Source: Lacrimispora celerecrescens
Lineage (GTDB): Bacteria; Bacillota; Clostridia; Lachnospirales; Lachnospiraceae
Reading direction: 5' to 3'
DNA length: 64,000 nucleotides
Assembly: GCF_000732605.1 (NCBI RefSeq)
Contig: NZ_JPME01000007.1
Coordinates: 62,001-126,000, forward strand
A model generated the notes under the pieces. The model was not told the origin of the DNA and did not search any database. It saw only the letters and a list, made by a program, of their open reading frames with translations. Both the position numbers and the translations under genes were made by a program. The stretch's first letter is position 1; each line of letters starts with the position of its first letter. Of this stretch, positions 45,901 through 54,396 are shown in pieces.

Positions 45901-47290
45901 TGCGCTTCCTCCCTTCTTTTCTGTCAAGCTGAGTCATTTCATCAGAAATTCTCTCGATATATTTTGTCATGACCTTAAATTTTTCATAGCTGTCTCTGTC
46001 GCCTTCCACGATATCAGAGGCCAGCCTGGAAACTTCCTCCGCCAGCTTATGCACATTGTCCCTGAGGAAATAAACACAGTCCGATTCCACCGCTTCTCCC
46101 CGCACAATGTCCTCGGCCAGGGCTTTGCAGGTAGGTGCACCGCAGGAACCGCAATCTAAGCCAGGAAGTTTCTTTAAAAGCCGTTCCACCTGATTAAGCC
46201 TTGCAAAGCTTTCCATCATGGTTTCACCTAAATTAAATACCGGCTCATAGTGAACCTCCTTGGTCCACTTTACCAGTTCCTCAGCCCCTGCCTGCATATG
46301 GCTCCTTGCCACAGGCATGTACTTTCGAAGCCGTTTCAGCTTTACCTCCGCGACATATGGGTTTTCTACCGTGAGCACACCGCCTACGCAGCCTCCGTTG
46401 CAGGCGCTTAGCTCCACAAATTTTAAGTTCGTGAATTTCTGGTCCTCCATATCCTCCAGGACCCTTATGACATTTTCAATGCCATCTGCTGCCAGGTAAT
46501 CCTCGGTAAACAGGCCGCTTGCTTCTCCTCCGCTGCGCCCCCAGCTGACTCCGATTTTGCCCGAAGTCCCAATTTCCGGCGGGTCATCTCCAACCGCCTT
46601 CATACAGGTTAAAAGCCGGGGATATAAATCCTTTATGGCAAGCACCTTATTCACTTCACTATGTTCCGTGCCCAGTGGAGATTTCACATAGGTCACCTTG
46701 GACGGACAGGGGGAAATGAAAATGATCCCGATCTTATCCCTATCAAGTCCGGTTTTTTCCATTGCTTTTTGGGCTGCAAGGATGGCTGCTACCTCCACCG
46801 GAGGATTTAATGGCAGGAGGTTTGGGATCAGGTTTGGGAACTTGACCCTTATGAGCCGTACCACGGAAGGGCAGGCGGTGCTGATGGCCGGAAGTTTATC
46901 CGGATTTTCGCTTAAATATTCCCTGGTAGCCTCGCTTACCAGTTCCGCCGCCGCGCTTACTTCAAATACATCATCAAACCCCATCATAAGAAGAGCATTT
47001 AAGACAATATTCACATCATCCAGATTGTTAAACTGGCTGTATAGGGATGGCGGCGGCAATGCTACCGTATATTCATACTGTTTTAAAGCCTCCAGCTTGT
47101 CATATGTGGCATGTTTTGCATGGTGAGGGCATACCCGGATGCACTCCCCGCAGTCAATGCAGAATTTACTGTTGATCTGTGCCTTACCGTTTCTCACCCT
47201 GATGGCCTGAGTAGGGCACCGTTTGATGCAATTGATACACCCCATGCAAAGCTCTTCATCAAGCCTTACCGAATGATAAAATTTATCCAC
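45878..47290 (-). CDS. Putative sensory [FeFe] hydrogenase-like protein (group D-like)
   Basis: A 470-aa protein. Two N-terminal [4Fe-4S] clusters (CMGCINCIKRCP, CIDCGECIRVCP) precede an H-cluster domain whose L1 motif reads STACPS, L2 SPCPSK and L3 ACNGGCVGG. The Cys normally relaying protons (first Cys of TSCCP) is Ala; the cluster-ligand cysteines remain. A C-terminal four-Cys motif (LDCGSCGAPTC with a later ESDC) and a helical tail follow; there is no PAS domain. Such proteins are considered sensors of H2 or redox state. The start is GTG with GAGG seven bases upstream. Co-transcribed with HATPase and DRTGG genes. Confidence 0.85.
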   Translation of the reverse strand: MDKFYHSVRLDEELCMGCINCIKRCPTQAIRVRNGKAQINSKFCIDCGECIRVCPHHAKHATYDKLEALKQYEYTVALPPPSLYSQFNNLDDVNIVLNALLMMGFDDVFEVSAAAELVSEATREYLSENPDKLPAISTACPSVVRLIRVKFPNLIPNLLPLNPPVEVAAILAAQKAMEKTGLDRDKIGIIFISPCPSKVTYVKSPLGTEHSEVNKVLAIKDLYPRLLTCMKAVGDDPPEIGTSGKIGVSWGRSGGEASGLFTEDYLAADGIENVIRVLEDMEDQKFTNLKFVELSACNGGCVGGVLTVENPYVAEVKLKRLRKYMPVARSHMQAGAEELVKWTKEVHYEPVFNLGETMMESFARLNQVERLLKKLPGLDCGSCGAPTCKALAEDIVRGEAVESDCVYFLRDNVHKLAEEVSRLASDIVEGDRDSYEKFKVMTKYIERISDEMTQLDRKEGRKRNDSKGTD

Positions 47291-47368
47291 CTTTTTACCT
47301 CATTTCCATGTAAACCCGTATTCCACTTACCTATGCCTTAGCACCATTTGTTTAGAAGAAGAAGCATC

Positions 47369-47791
47369 TTATATATTCACCATCATACGAATGGTCGTTC
47401 CTTTTCCTATTACTGTATCGATCTCCATCTCGTCCGAATATTTTTTCATATTCGGAAGCCCCATTCCAGCTCCAAAGCCCAGGGAACGCACTGCATCCGG
47501 CGCAGTAGAATATCCTGCCTGCATAGCCAGACCGACATCTGGTATTCCTGGGCCCACATCAGCCAGGATCATCTCGATCCGGTCCGTAGTTATGTTAACG
47601 GTTATCTTTCCCCCTTGCGCGTGGATCACCATGTTGATCTCCCCTTCATACATGGCAATGGCCACCTTGCGCACCGCTTCCGGGGTGACCCCCATCTTTT
47701 TCAGCTTGCTTTTCACATCACTGCTGGCTTCTCCTGCTCTTGTAAAATCATCAGGTGAAATCCTGTAGTGAAACGTTATCATATCCGTCAT
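47369..47791 (-). CDS. HATPase (anti-sigma/RsbT-like serine kinase) of the sensor operon
   Basis: A 140-aa single GHKL ATPase domain: N box AIAMYEGEINMVIHA, G1 DVGPGIPD and G2 LGFGAGMGLPNMKKYSD. It resembles RsbT/SpoIIAB-type kinases and lacks any sensor or phosphoacceptor domain. The longest frame starts TTG at 47794; ATG at 47791 has GGAGG nine bases upstream and overlaps the DRTGG stop by one base. In partner-switching systems such kinases oppose SpoIIE-type phosphatases, one of which is encoded at 56630-57811. Confidence 0.85.
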   Translation of the reverse strand: MTDMITFHYRISPDDFTRAGEASSDVKSKLKKMGVTPEAVRKVAIAMYEGEINMVIHAQGGKITVNITTDRIEMILADVGPGIPDVGLAMQAGYSTAPDAVRSLGFGAGMGLPNMKKYSDEMEIDTVIGKGTTIRMMVNI

Positions 47792-48138
47792 CAAATCGCA
47801 CCTCCGTGAAGTCCTGCCTCATAAAGCAGGCCGCAGGCCGAGAACATACGATGTCCGGTGGACAGGATAATGATTCCTCGCTCCTCCGCCATCAAAAGCA
47901 TGGACTCATCCGGCTTCTTGCCTCTGACAAATACGATACAGACAATGTCAAGCATCTCTGCTGTACGGATCACCTGAGGATTGCAAAGTCCCGTAAGAAG
48001 GACCGAATGATCTTTGGAAAATGCCAGCACATCACTCATCATATCAGATCCGCAGGCACTCCTTACCTCCTCATCCAGATGATTCTCTCCTGCCAGCACC
48101 TTGGCCCCCAGTTTATCTCTTACATCCCTTACTGTCAT
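47791..48138 (-). CDS. DRTGG-domain protein, first gene of the sensor operon
   Basis: A 115-aa protein: MTVRDVRDKLGAKVLAG, CGSDMMSDVLAFSKDHSVLLTGLCNPQVIRTAEM split around residue 40, then a Lys-rich loop VRGKKPDESM and STGHRMFSACGLLYEAG. This matches DRTGG domains of hydrogenase clusters. The frame extends to 48183, but GGGGAG seven bases before ATG at 48138 sets the start. Ligand unknown; the pair with the second DRTGG protein suggests a heterodimer or two related sensors. Confidence 0.78.
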   Translation of the reverse strand: MTVRDVRDKLGAKVLAGENHLDEEVRSACGSDMMSDVLAFSKDHSVLLTGLCNPQVIRTAEMLDIVCIVFVRGKKPDESMLLMAEERGIIILSTGHRMFSACGLLYEAGLHGGAI

Positions 48139-48222
48139 ATTGACGCTCCCCTTTCCTCTTCTTACCATGCCTTTTGGGTCCATTGATTCGCACTATTCAA
48201 ACAATTCATATCATTATTGACC

Positions 48223-48231
48223 ATTATAACA
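48223..48231 (-). promoter_or_regulatory. Extended -10 promoter of the sensor operon
   Basis: TGTTATAAT on the minus strand (TATAAT at 48228-48223) has the TGn extension; no good -35 is present. It lies about 85 nt before the first DRTGG start, within the divergent region (48139-48373) shared with hydC. Confidence 0.5.
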
Positions 48232-48373
48232 TAAATTGGTCGCCAGGTATAGAAAGATTCCACGGAAGGATTGTTATTTTTTTATCGAATGTTGCCGAAA
48301 CTATAGATTTTTCATTCATAACATGATAAAATATCAGTTACATTGCATAAGCAACATATAAGGAGGTTATAAA

Positions 48374-48868
48374 ATGGCTTGTAAAACACAAGGCGTCCAG
48401 TTTAACGGGACCAAGGAGCAGGAAGCTGCTTTAAAGGAAGCAATCGCCCTGCTCAAAGACACAAAAGGATCTCTCATGCCGATCATGCAAAAGGCACAGG
48501 AGATTTATGGCTATCTTCCAATCGAAGTCCAGACCATGATTTCTGACGAAACGGGTATCCCGCTTGAGAAAATTTATGGTGTTGCAACTTTTTATGCCCA
48601 GTTTGCACTTCAGCCAAAGGGCAAGTACCAGATATCTGTCTGTCTAGGAACTGCTTGCTATGTAAAGGGTTCCGGAGACATCTTCCATAAGCTTGAGGAA
48701 ATCCTTGGGATTACCAATGGCGAGTGTACACCGGATGGAAAGTTCTCCCTTGATTCCTGCCGCTGCGTAGGTGCCTGCGGACTGGCTCCCGTCATGATGG
48801 TGAACGGGGATGTTTACGGTAGGCTGACCACAAACGATATTCATGACATTCTTGCAAAGTACGAATAG
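48374..48868 (+). CDS. hydC: Hydrogenase subunit HydC (NuoE-like [2Fe-2S] protein)
   Basis: A 164-aa thioredoxin-like ferredoxin: a helical N-terminal part (GSLMPIMQKAQEIYGYLP, GVATFYAQF) and four cluster cysteines in VCLGTACYVKGS and DSCRCVGACGLAPV. It is the 24-kDa-type subunit of NAD-linked [FeFe] hydrogenases. AAGGAGG stands eight bases before ATG. First gene of the hydC-E-D-B-A operon, the same order as reported for Acetobacterium woodii as I recall. Confidence 0.93.
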   Translation: MACKTQGVQFNGTKEQEAALKEAIALLKDTKGSLMPIMQKAQEIYGYLPIEVQTMISDETGIPLEKIYGVATFYAQFALQPKGKYQISVCLGTACYVKGSGDIFHKLEEILGITNGECTPDGKFSLDSCRCVGACGLAPVMMVNGDVYGRLTTNDIHDILAKYE

Positions 48869-48874
48869 AAAATT

Positions 48875-49336
48875 ATGATGACAGAGATTTCTTTAAATAT
48901 CCTGGACGTGGCGGAAAACTCCACACGGGCAGGGGCTACCCTGGTTACCATTCTTGTTTCCGTCGAAACAGCTGCAGACAAACTGATTGTCACCATTGAG
49001 GACAACGGCTGCGGCATGACAAAGGAGCAGGCACTTCAAGTGACCGATCCTTTTTTTACCACAAGAGGAACCAGAAAAGTGGGCCTTGGCGTTCCGTTTT
49101 TTAAATATGCGGCGGAAAGCACAGGCGGAAGTTTTTCCATTGAGTCAGAGTTGGGTACCGGCACGGTAGTAACCGCTGTTTTCGGACTATCCCATATCGA
49201 CCGTATGCCACTTGGTGATATAAACAGTACCATAGAAACCCTTATCACCTGCCATCCAGACACAGATTTTCTCTATATCTATCGTTACAATCAAGCGTCA
49301 TTTGAGCTGGATACCAGAGCTTTCCGCGAAATTTAG
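48875..49336 (+). CDS. HATPase (HydE-position histidine-kinase-like ATPase), ends at an in-frame TAG
   Basis: A 153-aa GHKL ATPase domain: N box LNILDVAENSTRAGA, G1 IEDNGCGM, then DPFFTTRGTRKVGLGVPFFKYAAES as G2. The place in the operon is that of hydE in A. woodii (not the maturase HydE), whose product was not part of the purified enzyme. The gene stops at TAG 49334-49336, but the frame continues for 30 sensible codons (GYPFDTPEVSAYIKEYLSEN and on) to TAG at 49427-49429. The tail looks native, so this stop may be a nonsense mutation. It starts six bases after hydC. Confidence 0.8.
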   Translation: MMTEISLNILDVAENSTRAGATLVTILVSVETAADKLIVTIEDNGCGMTKEQALQVTDPFFTTRGTRKVGLGVPFFKYAAESTGGSFSIESELGTGTVVTAVFGLSHIDRMPLGDINSTIETLITCHPDTDFLYIYRYNQASFELDTRAFREI

Positions 49337-49463
49337 GGATATCCCTTTGATACTCCGGAGGTATCGGCTTATATAAAGGAATATCTCAGTGAAAACAAAT
49401 TGGAAACAGATGGAGGCGCGGCCATATAGGCCCGTCGGATCAAAGTTGAATTGGAGGAATAAC

Positions 49464-49841
49464 ATGAAGACTCTTGAAGAATTAAAAGCAATTCGGGAAA
49501 AGATGCAGGGTCAAGTCAGTATGCGTGGTGAAGATCACGGACGTACCCGCATTCTGGTCGGCATGGCTACATGCGGAATTGCCAGCGGTGCTAGACCTGT
49601 TCTTAATACATTATCAAACCTGGTTCAGGAAAACAATATGACGGATCGTTTTTCTGTTACCCAGACCGGATGCATCGGCTTATGTCAGTATGAACCGATC
49701 GTTGAAATTCTGGAACCCGGTAAAGAAAAAATTACTTATATCAATATGACCCCGGAAAAAGCAGAAGAAGTTTATAAAGAGCATTTACTGGGTGGCCACA
49801 TTGTTCAAAACTATACGTTAGCTTCAGCTGACATCAAATAA
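49464..49841 (+). CDS. hydD: Hydrogenase-associated [2Fe-2S] thioredoxin-like subunit (HydD position)
   Basis: A 125-aa protein: MKTLEELKAIREKMQGQ, then a thioredoxin-like ferredoxin domain with cysteines in GMATCGIASGA and QTGCIGLCQYEP. Similar to the N-terminal domain of HydB next door. The frame is open to 49389, but TTGGAGGAATAAC before the ATG at 49464 decides. Probably a non-catalytic subunit of the hydrogenase; whether it holds a cluster depends on the three visible cysteines (a fourth is not obvious). Confidence 0.85.
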   Translation: MKTLEELKAIREKMQGQVSMRGEDHGRTRILVGMATCGIASGARPVLNTLSNLVQENNMTDRFSVTQTGCIGLCQYEPIVEILEPGKEKITYINMTPEKAEEVYKEHLLGGHIVQNYTLASADIK

Positions 49842-49853
49842 GGAGGAAACAGG

Positions 49854-51641
49854 ATGTATCGTTCACATGTATTAGTTTGCGGCGGCACAGGATGTACTTC
49901 CTCTGGAAGCCAGCAGATTATGGTTAAATTAAGAGATGAGTTAAAGAATCAGGGTCTGGACCAGGAAGTATCCGTTGTACAGACCGGATGCCACGGCCTT
50001 TGTGCATTAGGCCCGATCATGATCATTTACCCGGATGCCACCTTCTATGCAATGGTAAAGGAAGATGATATTTCTGAAATCGTAACCGAGCACTTATTAA
50101 AAGGACGTCCGGTGGAAAGACTACTTTATGATGAGACTGTAACTCCCGCAGGTATCAAGGCCTTAAGTGATACAGATTTCTATAAAAAACAGCACAGAAT
50201 CGCTTTGCGCAACTGTGGTGTCATCAACCCGGAAGAAATTGAAGAATACATTGGTACCGGCGGATATCAGGCACTAGGTAAAGTTCTTACCGAGATGACT
50301 CCCGACGATGTAATCCAGACTCTCTTAGACAGCGGCTTAAGAGGACGAGGCGGCGCAGGCTTCCCCACCGGCCTCAAATGGAAACTGGCTAAGCAAAACG
50401 ACGCGGATCAGAAGTATGTCTGTTGTAATGCAGACGAAGGCGACCCAGGCGCATTCATGGACCGTTCCGTATTAGAGGGTGATCCTCATGCTCTTTTGGA
50501 GGCCATGACCATTGCCGGCTATGCCATCGGCGCTTCCCAGGGTTATATCTACGTACGCGCTGAGTATCCCATCGCCGTACAGCGTTTAAAGATCGCTATT
50601 AGCCAGGCCAAAGAGATGGAACTTTTAGGAGATGATATCTTTGGATCCGGATTCTCCTTTAACATTGACCTTCGTTTAGGTGCCGGTGCATTCGTATGCG
50701 GCGAAGAGACCGCCCTTATGGTTTCCATCGAAGGCAACCGTGGAGAACCAAGACCACGTCCTCCGTTCCCGGCTCAGAAAGGTTTATTCGGCAAACCAAC
50801 CATTTTAAATAATGTTGAAACTTATGCAAATATTCCACAGATCATCTTACACGGATCCGAATGGTTTGCTTCCATGGGTACTGAGAAATCCAAGGGAACA
50901 AAGGTATTCGCTTTAGGCGGAAAGATCCATAACACCGGACTGGTAGAAGTTCCTATGGGAACTACTCTCCGTGAGATCATCGAAGAAATCGGCGGCGGCA
51001 TTCCAAACGGCAAGAAGTTCAAGGCTGCTCAGACCGGCGGACCATCCGGCGGCTGTATCCCTGTAGAACATTACGATATTCCTATTGATTACGACAACTT
51101 AATTGCAATCGGCTCCATGATGGGTTCCGGCGGTCTGATCGTTATGGATGAAACTGACTGTATGGTTGATATTGCAAAATTCTTCCTGGAATTCACCGTT
51201 GAAGAATCCTGCGGTAAATGTACTCCATGCCGGATCGGAACAAAGCGTATGCTTGAGATTCTCGATAAGATCACCAAGGGACAGGCAAAGCTGGAAGATT
51301 TAGACCGTCTGGAAGAGCTGTGCTACTACGTAAAAGAAAACTCAGCCTGCGGCCTTGGCCAGACAGCACCAAACCCGGTTCTGTCAACCCTTAAGTTCTT
51401 CCGCGACGAATACAATGCCCATATTATCGATAAGACATGTCCGTCCGGAGTGTGCAAAGCGCTTCTCTCCTACCACATTGATGCAGAGAAATGTAAGGGC
51501 TGTACCCTTTGTGCAAGAAATTGTCCGGTTAACGCGATCTCCGGTTCCGTTAAGAACCCACATGTCATTGATCCTGAGAAGTGTATCAAGTGCGGCGTAT
51601 GTATGGAGAAATGTAAGTTTGACGCTGTTTACAAGAAATAA
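49854..51641 (+). CDS. hydB: Hydrogenase subunit HydB (NuoF-like flavoprotein)
   Basis: A 595-aa flavin and NAD(H) binding subunit. Order of domains: [2Fe-2S] thioredoxin-like (CGGTGCTSSG, QTGCHGLC, residues 8-50), FMN/NADH core with GRGGAGFPTGLKW near 165 and ADEGDPGAFMDR, a SLBB-like part, a [4Fe-4S] site ESCGKCTPCRIGTKRM near 450, and two ferredoxin clusters at the C-terminus (CKGCTLCARNCP, CIKCGVCMEKCK). In HydABC enzymes this is the probable bifurcation site linking NADH and ferredoxin to H2. AAGGAGG before ATG. Confidence 0.96.
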   Translation: MYRSHVLVCGGTGCTSSGSQQIMVKLRDELKNQGLDQEVSVVQTGCHGLCALGPIMIIYPDATFYAMVKEDDISEIVTEHLLKGRPVERLLYDETVTPAGIKALSDTDFYKKQHRIALRNCGVINPEEIEEYIGTGGYQALGKVLTEMTPDDVIQTLLDSGLRGRGGAGFPTGLKWKLAKQNDADQKYVCCNADEGDPGAFMDRSVLEGDPHALLEAMTIAGYAIGASQGYIYVRAEYPIAVQRLKIAISQAKEMELLGDDIFGSGFSFNIDLRLGAGAFVCGEETALMVSIEGNRGEPRPRPPFPAQKGLFGKPTILNNVETYANIPQIILHGSEWFASMGTEKSKGTKVFALGGKIHNTGLVEVPMGTTLREIIEEIGGGIPNGKKFKAAQTGGPSGGCIPVEHYDIPIDYDNLIAIGSMMGSGGLIVMDETDCMVDIAKFFLEFTVEESCGKCTPCRIGTKRMLEILDKITKGQAKLEDLDRLEELCYYVKENSACGLGQTAPNPVLSTLKFFRDEYNAHIIDKTCPSGVCKALLSYHIDAEKCKGCTLCARNCPVNAISGSVKNPHVIDPEKCIKCGVCMEKCKFDAVYKK

Positions 51642-51658
51642 TGGAGGGAAATTGGATC

Positions 51659-53404
51659 ATGGAGAATATCACAATAAAAATCAATGGCATGGACGTAAGC
51701 GCTCCAGCAGGCTCCACCATCCTGGAAGCTGCCAGACTGGCCCATGTTGAGATACCGACTTTATGCTTTTTAAAAGATATGAATGAAATCGCTGCCTGCC
51801 GTATCTGTACCGTTGAGATTAACGGCGGCAAATTAGCTGCTTCCTGCGTATACCCCATCAATCCGGGCATGGAAGTATGGACCAATACACCGAAGCTTCG
51901 TGACTACAGAAAGAAAACACTTCAGCTGATCCTTTCCAATCACGACCGTTCCTGTCTCTCCTGTGTCCGCAGCGGAAACTGCGAATTACAGACCTTATGT
52001 AAGGAACTGGGCGTTGATGTGGATGATTATTACGATGGAGCAAAAACACCTTCTACCCCTGATGAAAGTGCAGCTCATATGGTACGTGACAACAGCAAAT
52101 GCATCCTGTGCCGCCGCTGTTCTGCAGTCTGTGAAAAGGTTCAGGGAATCGGCGTAATCGGTCCTAATGAGCGTGGATTTGCTACCATTATCGGTTCCGC
52201 TTTTGACATGGGACTGGGTGAAACGAGCTGTGTATCCTGCGGCCAGTGTATTGCTGTCTGTCCTACCGGCGCTCTCTATGAGAAGAGCAGCATTGACGAA
52301 GTGGCTGCTGCCATTGCAGACCGGTCAAAGCATGTGATCATTCAGACCGCTCCTGCTGTACGTGCAGCCCTTGGAGAAGAGTTCGGTTATTCCATCGGAA
52401 CCAATGTGGAAGGCCAGATGGTTGCCGCATTAAGAAGACTGGGCTTTGACAAGGTATTTGATACCAACTTCAGCGCCGATTTAACCATTATGGAAGAAGC
52501 ACATGAATTCATTGACCGTGTACAAAACGGCGGCGTTCTTCCGATGATCACCTCCTGTTCTCCAGGATGGATCAAATACTGTGAGCACTACTTCCCGGAT
52601 ATGACAGAGAATTTATCCTCCTGTAAATCTCCGCAGCAGATGTTTGGCGCCATTGCTAAATCCTACTACGCAGAAAAGATGGGACTGAAACCTGAGGATA
52701 TTGTATCCGTCAGCGTAATGCCATGTACCGCTAAGAAATTCGAAATCGGAAGAGATGACCAGGATGCCAACGGTTCTCCTGACGTAGATTATTCCATGAC
52801 CACCAGAGAGCTGGCTAGAATGATCAAGCAGGCAGGAATCCGGTTCACAGAGCTTCCTGACGAAGAATTTGACACACCTTTAGGCCTTGGTACCGGAGCA
52901 GCAGTTATCTTCGGAGCCACCGGCGGTGTTATGGAAGCAGCCTTAAGAACTGCTGTAGAAACCCTGACCGGAGAAGAGCTTGAAAGACCTGACTTCGCCG
53001 ATGTTCGTGGAACAGAGGGAATTAAGGAAGCTACCTACCGTGTAGGCGATATGGATGTAAATGTTGCAGTAGCCTCCGGCCTCGGCAATGCAAGAGAACT
53101 CCTTAACCGGGTAAAATCCGGAGAGGCAAATTATCACTTTATCGAAATCATGGGATGCCCCGGCGGATGTGTAAACGGCGGCGGCCAGCCTCAGCAGCCT
53201 GGCTTTGTACACAATACAACGGATATCCGGGCCCTGCGTGCCAAGGTTCTTTATGATGAAGATGCTGCCAAGACCATTCGTAAGTCTCACGAGAATCCTG
53301 CAATCAAAGAATTGTACGAGACCTACCTTGGTGAGCCAGGAAGTGAAAAGGCCCATCACCTGCTTCATACAACCTACGTAAAGAGAAGAGTCAACGAAAT
53401 CTAA
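51659..53404 (+). CDS. hydA: [FeFe] hydrogenase catalytic subunit HydA
   Basis: A 581-aa catalytic subunit. N-terminal [2Fe-2S] domain (CFLKDMNEIAACRICTVEI), His-Cys3 [4Fe-4S] site NHDRSCLSCVRSGNCELQ, two further [4Fe-4S] clusters (CILCRRCSAVCE, CVSCGQCIAVCP) and the H-cluster domain: L1 TSCSPGW, L2 MPCTAKKFE, L3 MGCPGGCVNGGGQP. The second residue of the usual CC pair in L1 is Ser. It makes or oxidises H2 in a complex with HydB and HydC. An ATG at 51641 overlaps the hydB stop, but GGAGG lies downstream of it, so 51659 is the start. Ends before a strong terminator. Confidence 0.95.
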   Translation: MENITIKINGMDVSAPAGSTILEAARLAHVEIPTLCFLKDMNEIAACRICTVEINGGKLAASCVYPINPGMEVWTNTPKLRDYRKKTLQLILSNHDRSCLSCVRSGNCELQTLCKELGVDVDDYYDGAKTPSTPDESAAHMVRDNSKCILCRRCSAVCEKVQGIGVIGPNERGFATIIGSAFDMGLGETSCVSCGQCIAVCPTGALYEKSSIDEVAAAIADRSKHVIIQTAPAVRAALGEEFGYSIGTNVEGQMVAALRRLGFDKVFDTNFSADLTIMEEAHEFIDRVQNGGVLPMITSCSPGWIKYCEHYFPDMTENLSSCKSPQQMFGAIAKSYYAEKMGLKPEDIVSVSVMPCTAKKFEIGRDDQDANGSPDVDYSMTTRELARMIKQAGIRFTELPDEEFDTPLGLGTGAAVIFGATGGVMEAALRTAVETLTGEELERPDFADVRGTEGIKEATYRVGDMDVNVAVASGLGNARELLNRVKSGEANYHFIEIMGCPGGCVNGGGQPQQPGFVHNTTDIRALRAKVLYDEDAAKTIRKSHENPAIKELYETYLGEPGSEKAHHLLHTTYVKRRVNEI

Positions 53405-53441
53405 ACTGTTGTATAAAAAGAACTTCTGCAAATGAAGTATA

Positions 53442-53490
53442 AAAATGAGCTTTGAATGGTCTTTAAACCATTATCAAAGCTCATTTTTTA
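53442..53490. terminator. Terminator of the hydCEDBA operon
   Basis: ATGAGCTTTGA and TCAAAGCTCAT form the base of a long hairpin with ATGGT/ACCAT inside; a T6 run follows and A-runs precede it. Also placed to end the convergent isomerase-type gene. Confidence 0.88.
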
Positions 53491-53540
53491 TACCTTACTC
53501 CGGTCCATTCCGCCGAAAGGGCTTTATTCTTAATTTGGAT

Positions 53541-54380
53541 TTATTGGCCGACGATCTCTTTTATGAAAATAATATTGTTTTTAAGTTTCTCATCCGAGCT
53601 TTCCTTGCCAGAAAAATCCTCAAAAGTCACATAACCATCATAGCCTACTGCCTCTAAAGCTTTAAAAAACTTGGGAAAATCTGCATATCCATCGGAAAAA
53701 GAAGCCCAGTCTGCTCCGTATTTCTCTCCTTTTTTCAGCCAACAGGCGTTTTTAATATGAACAAGGTCCAAGTAGTCCCCCAGAATTTCCAGAGCCATCT
53801 GATATTCTTCCAGGCCTTCGTATATGATATTTCCTGTATCATAGATAACGCCTATGTAGTTTGGATCAAAGTTTTTAGCAAGTGCGTATGCCGCGGATGC
53901 GGAAGGAGCAATTGTTCCGTGGTGCATTTCAAAGTGCGCTTTTATTCCTGTTTCCTTTGCTTTTTCTTCTATTCTCCGAAAGCCCTGGAGCGCTTCTTCA
54001 AACACCTGCTTATAGCCCTTTTCAGGGTCATATTTGGGGGCATTTACACGGATCCTCCCAGCTCCCATCTTTTTTGCAGCCCTCATAACGGAGGTAATTT
54101 TATCAATGTCATCCGTACATGTAAGATAAGAAGCAAGCGCATTGACTTCTAAGCCGTATTTGTCCGCCAGAGCCTTCAATTCCTCCGCCTTTTCTTCCAC
54201 CGTGTTTATATCCACGGTGCAGTAATTGTTTTTCCAGTAAGACGGCGGCTCCTTGGCAAACTCCTCTATTATTTCCGTTACTCTGAAATCCACACCGTCA
54301 TAGCCATACTCTTTCATTTTTTTGAGAGCTTCCTCTATCGTCATATCCGGAAGCTCTACGGTAAATACGGAATATTTCAT
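53541..54380 (-). CDS. Sugar phosphate isomerase/epimerase-type TIM barrel
   Basis: A 279-aa xylose-isomerase-like (AP endonuclease 2 fold) protein. DGVDFRVTEII near residue 30, MGAGRIRVNAPKYD, the metal ligands AHFEMHHGT, GVIYDTGNI and LVHIKNA, and DGYVTFEDFSG at the end are typical. Members include hexulose-phosphate and inosose isomerases; the substrate is not indicated. It follows, on the same strand, what looks like a decayed sugar-permease gene, so it may be the remains of a carbohydrate operon. Confidence 0.88.
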   Translation of the reverse strand: MKYSVFTVELPDMTIEEALKKMKEYGYDGVDFRVTEIIEEFAKEPPSYWKNNYCTVDINTVEEKAEELKALADKYGLEVNALASYLTCTDDIDKITSVMRAAKKMGAGRIRVNAPKYDPEKGYKQVFEEALQGFRRIEEKAKETGIKAHFEMHHGTIAPSASAAYALAKNFDPNYIGVIYDTGNIIYEGLEEYQMALEILGDYLDLVHIKNACWLKKGEKYGADWASFSDGYADFPKFFKALEAVGYDGYVTFEDFSGKESSDEKLKNNIIFIKEIVGQ

Positions 54381-54396
54381 GTTTCTCTCCCTTCTT

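Noticed and set aside
45608-46159. 183-codon open frame on the plus strand
   Set aside because: It lies opposite the DRTGG and sensor-hydrogenase genes, lacks a ribosome site and shows no family features; a shadow.
52943-53431. 162-codon minus-strand frame over hydA
   Set aside because: Shadow of a strongly conserved hydrogenase gene.
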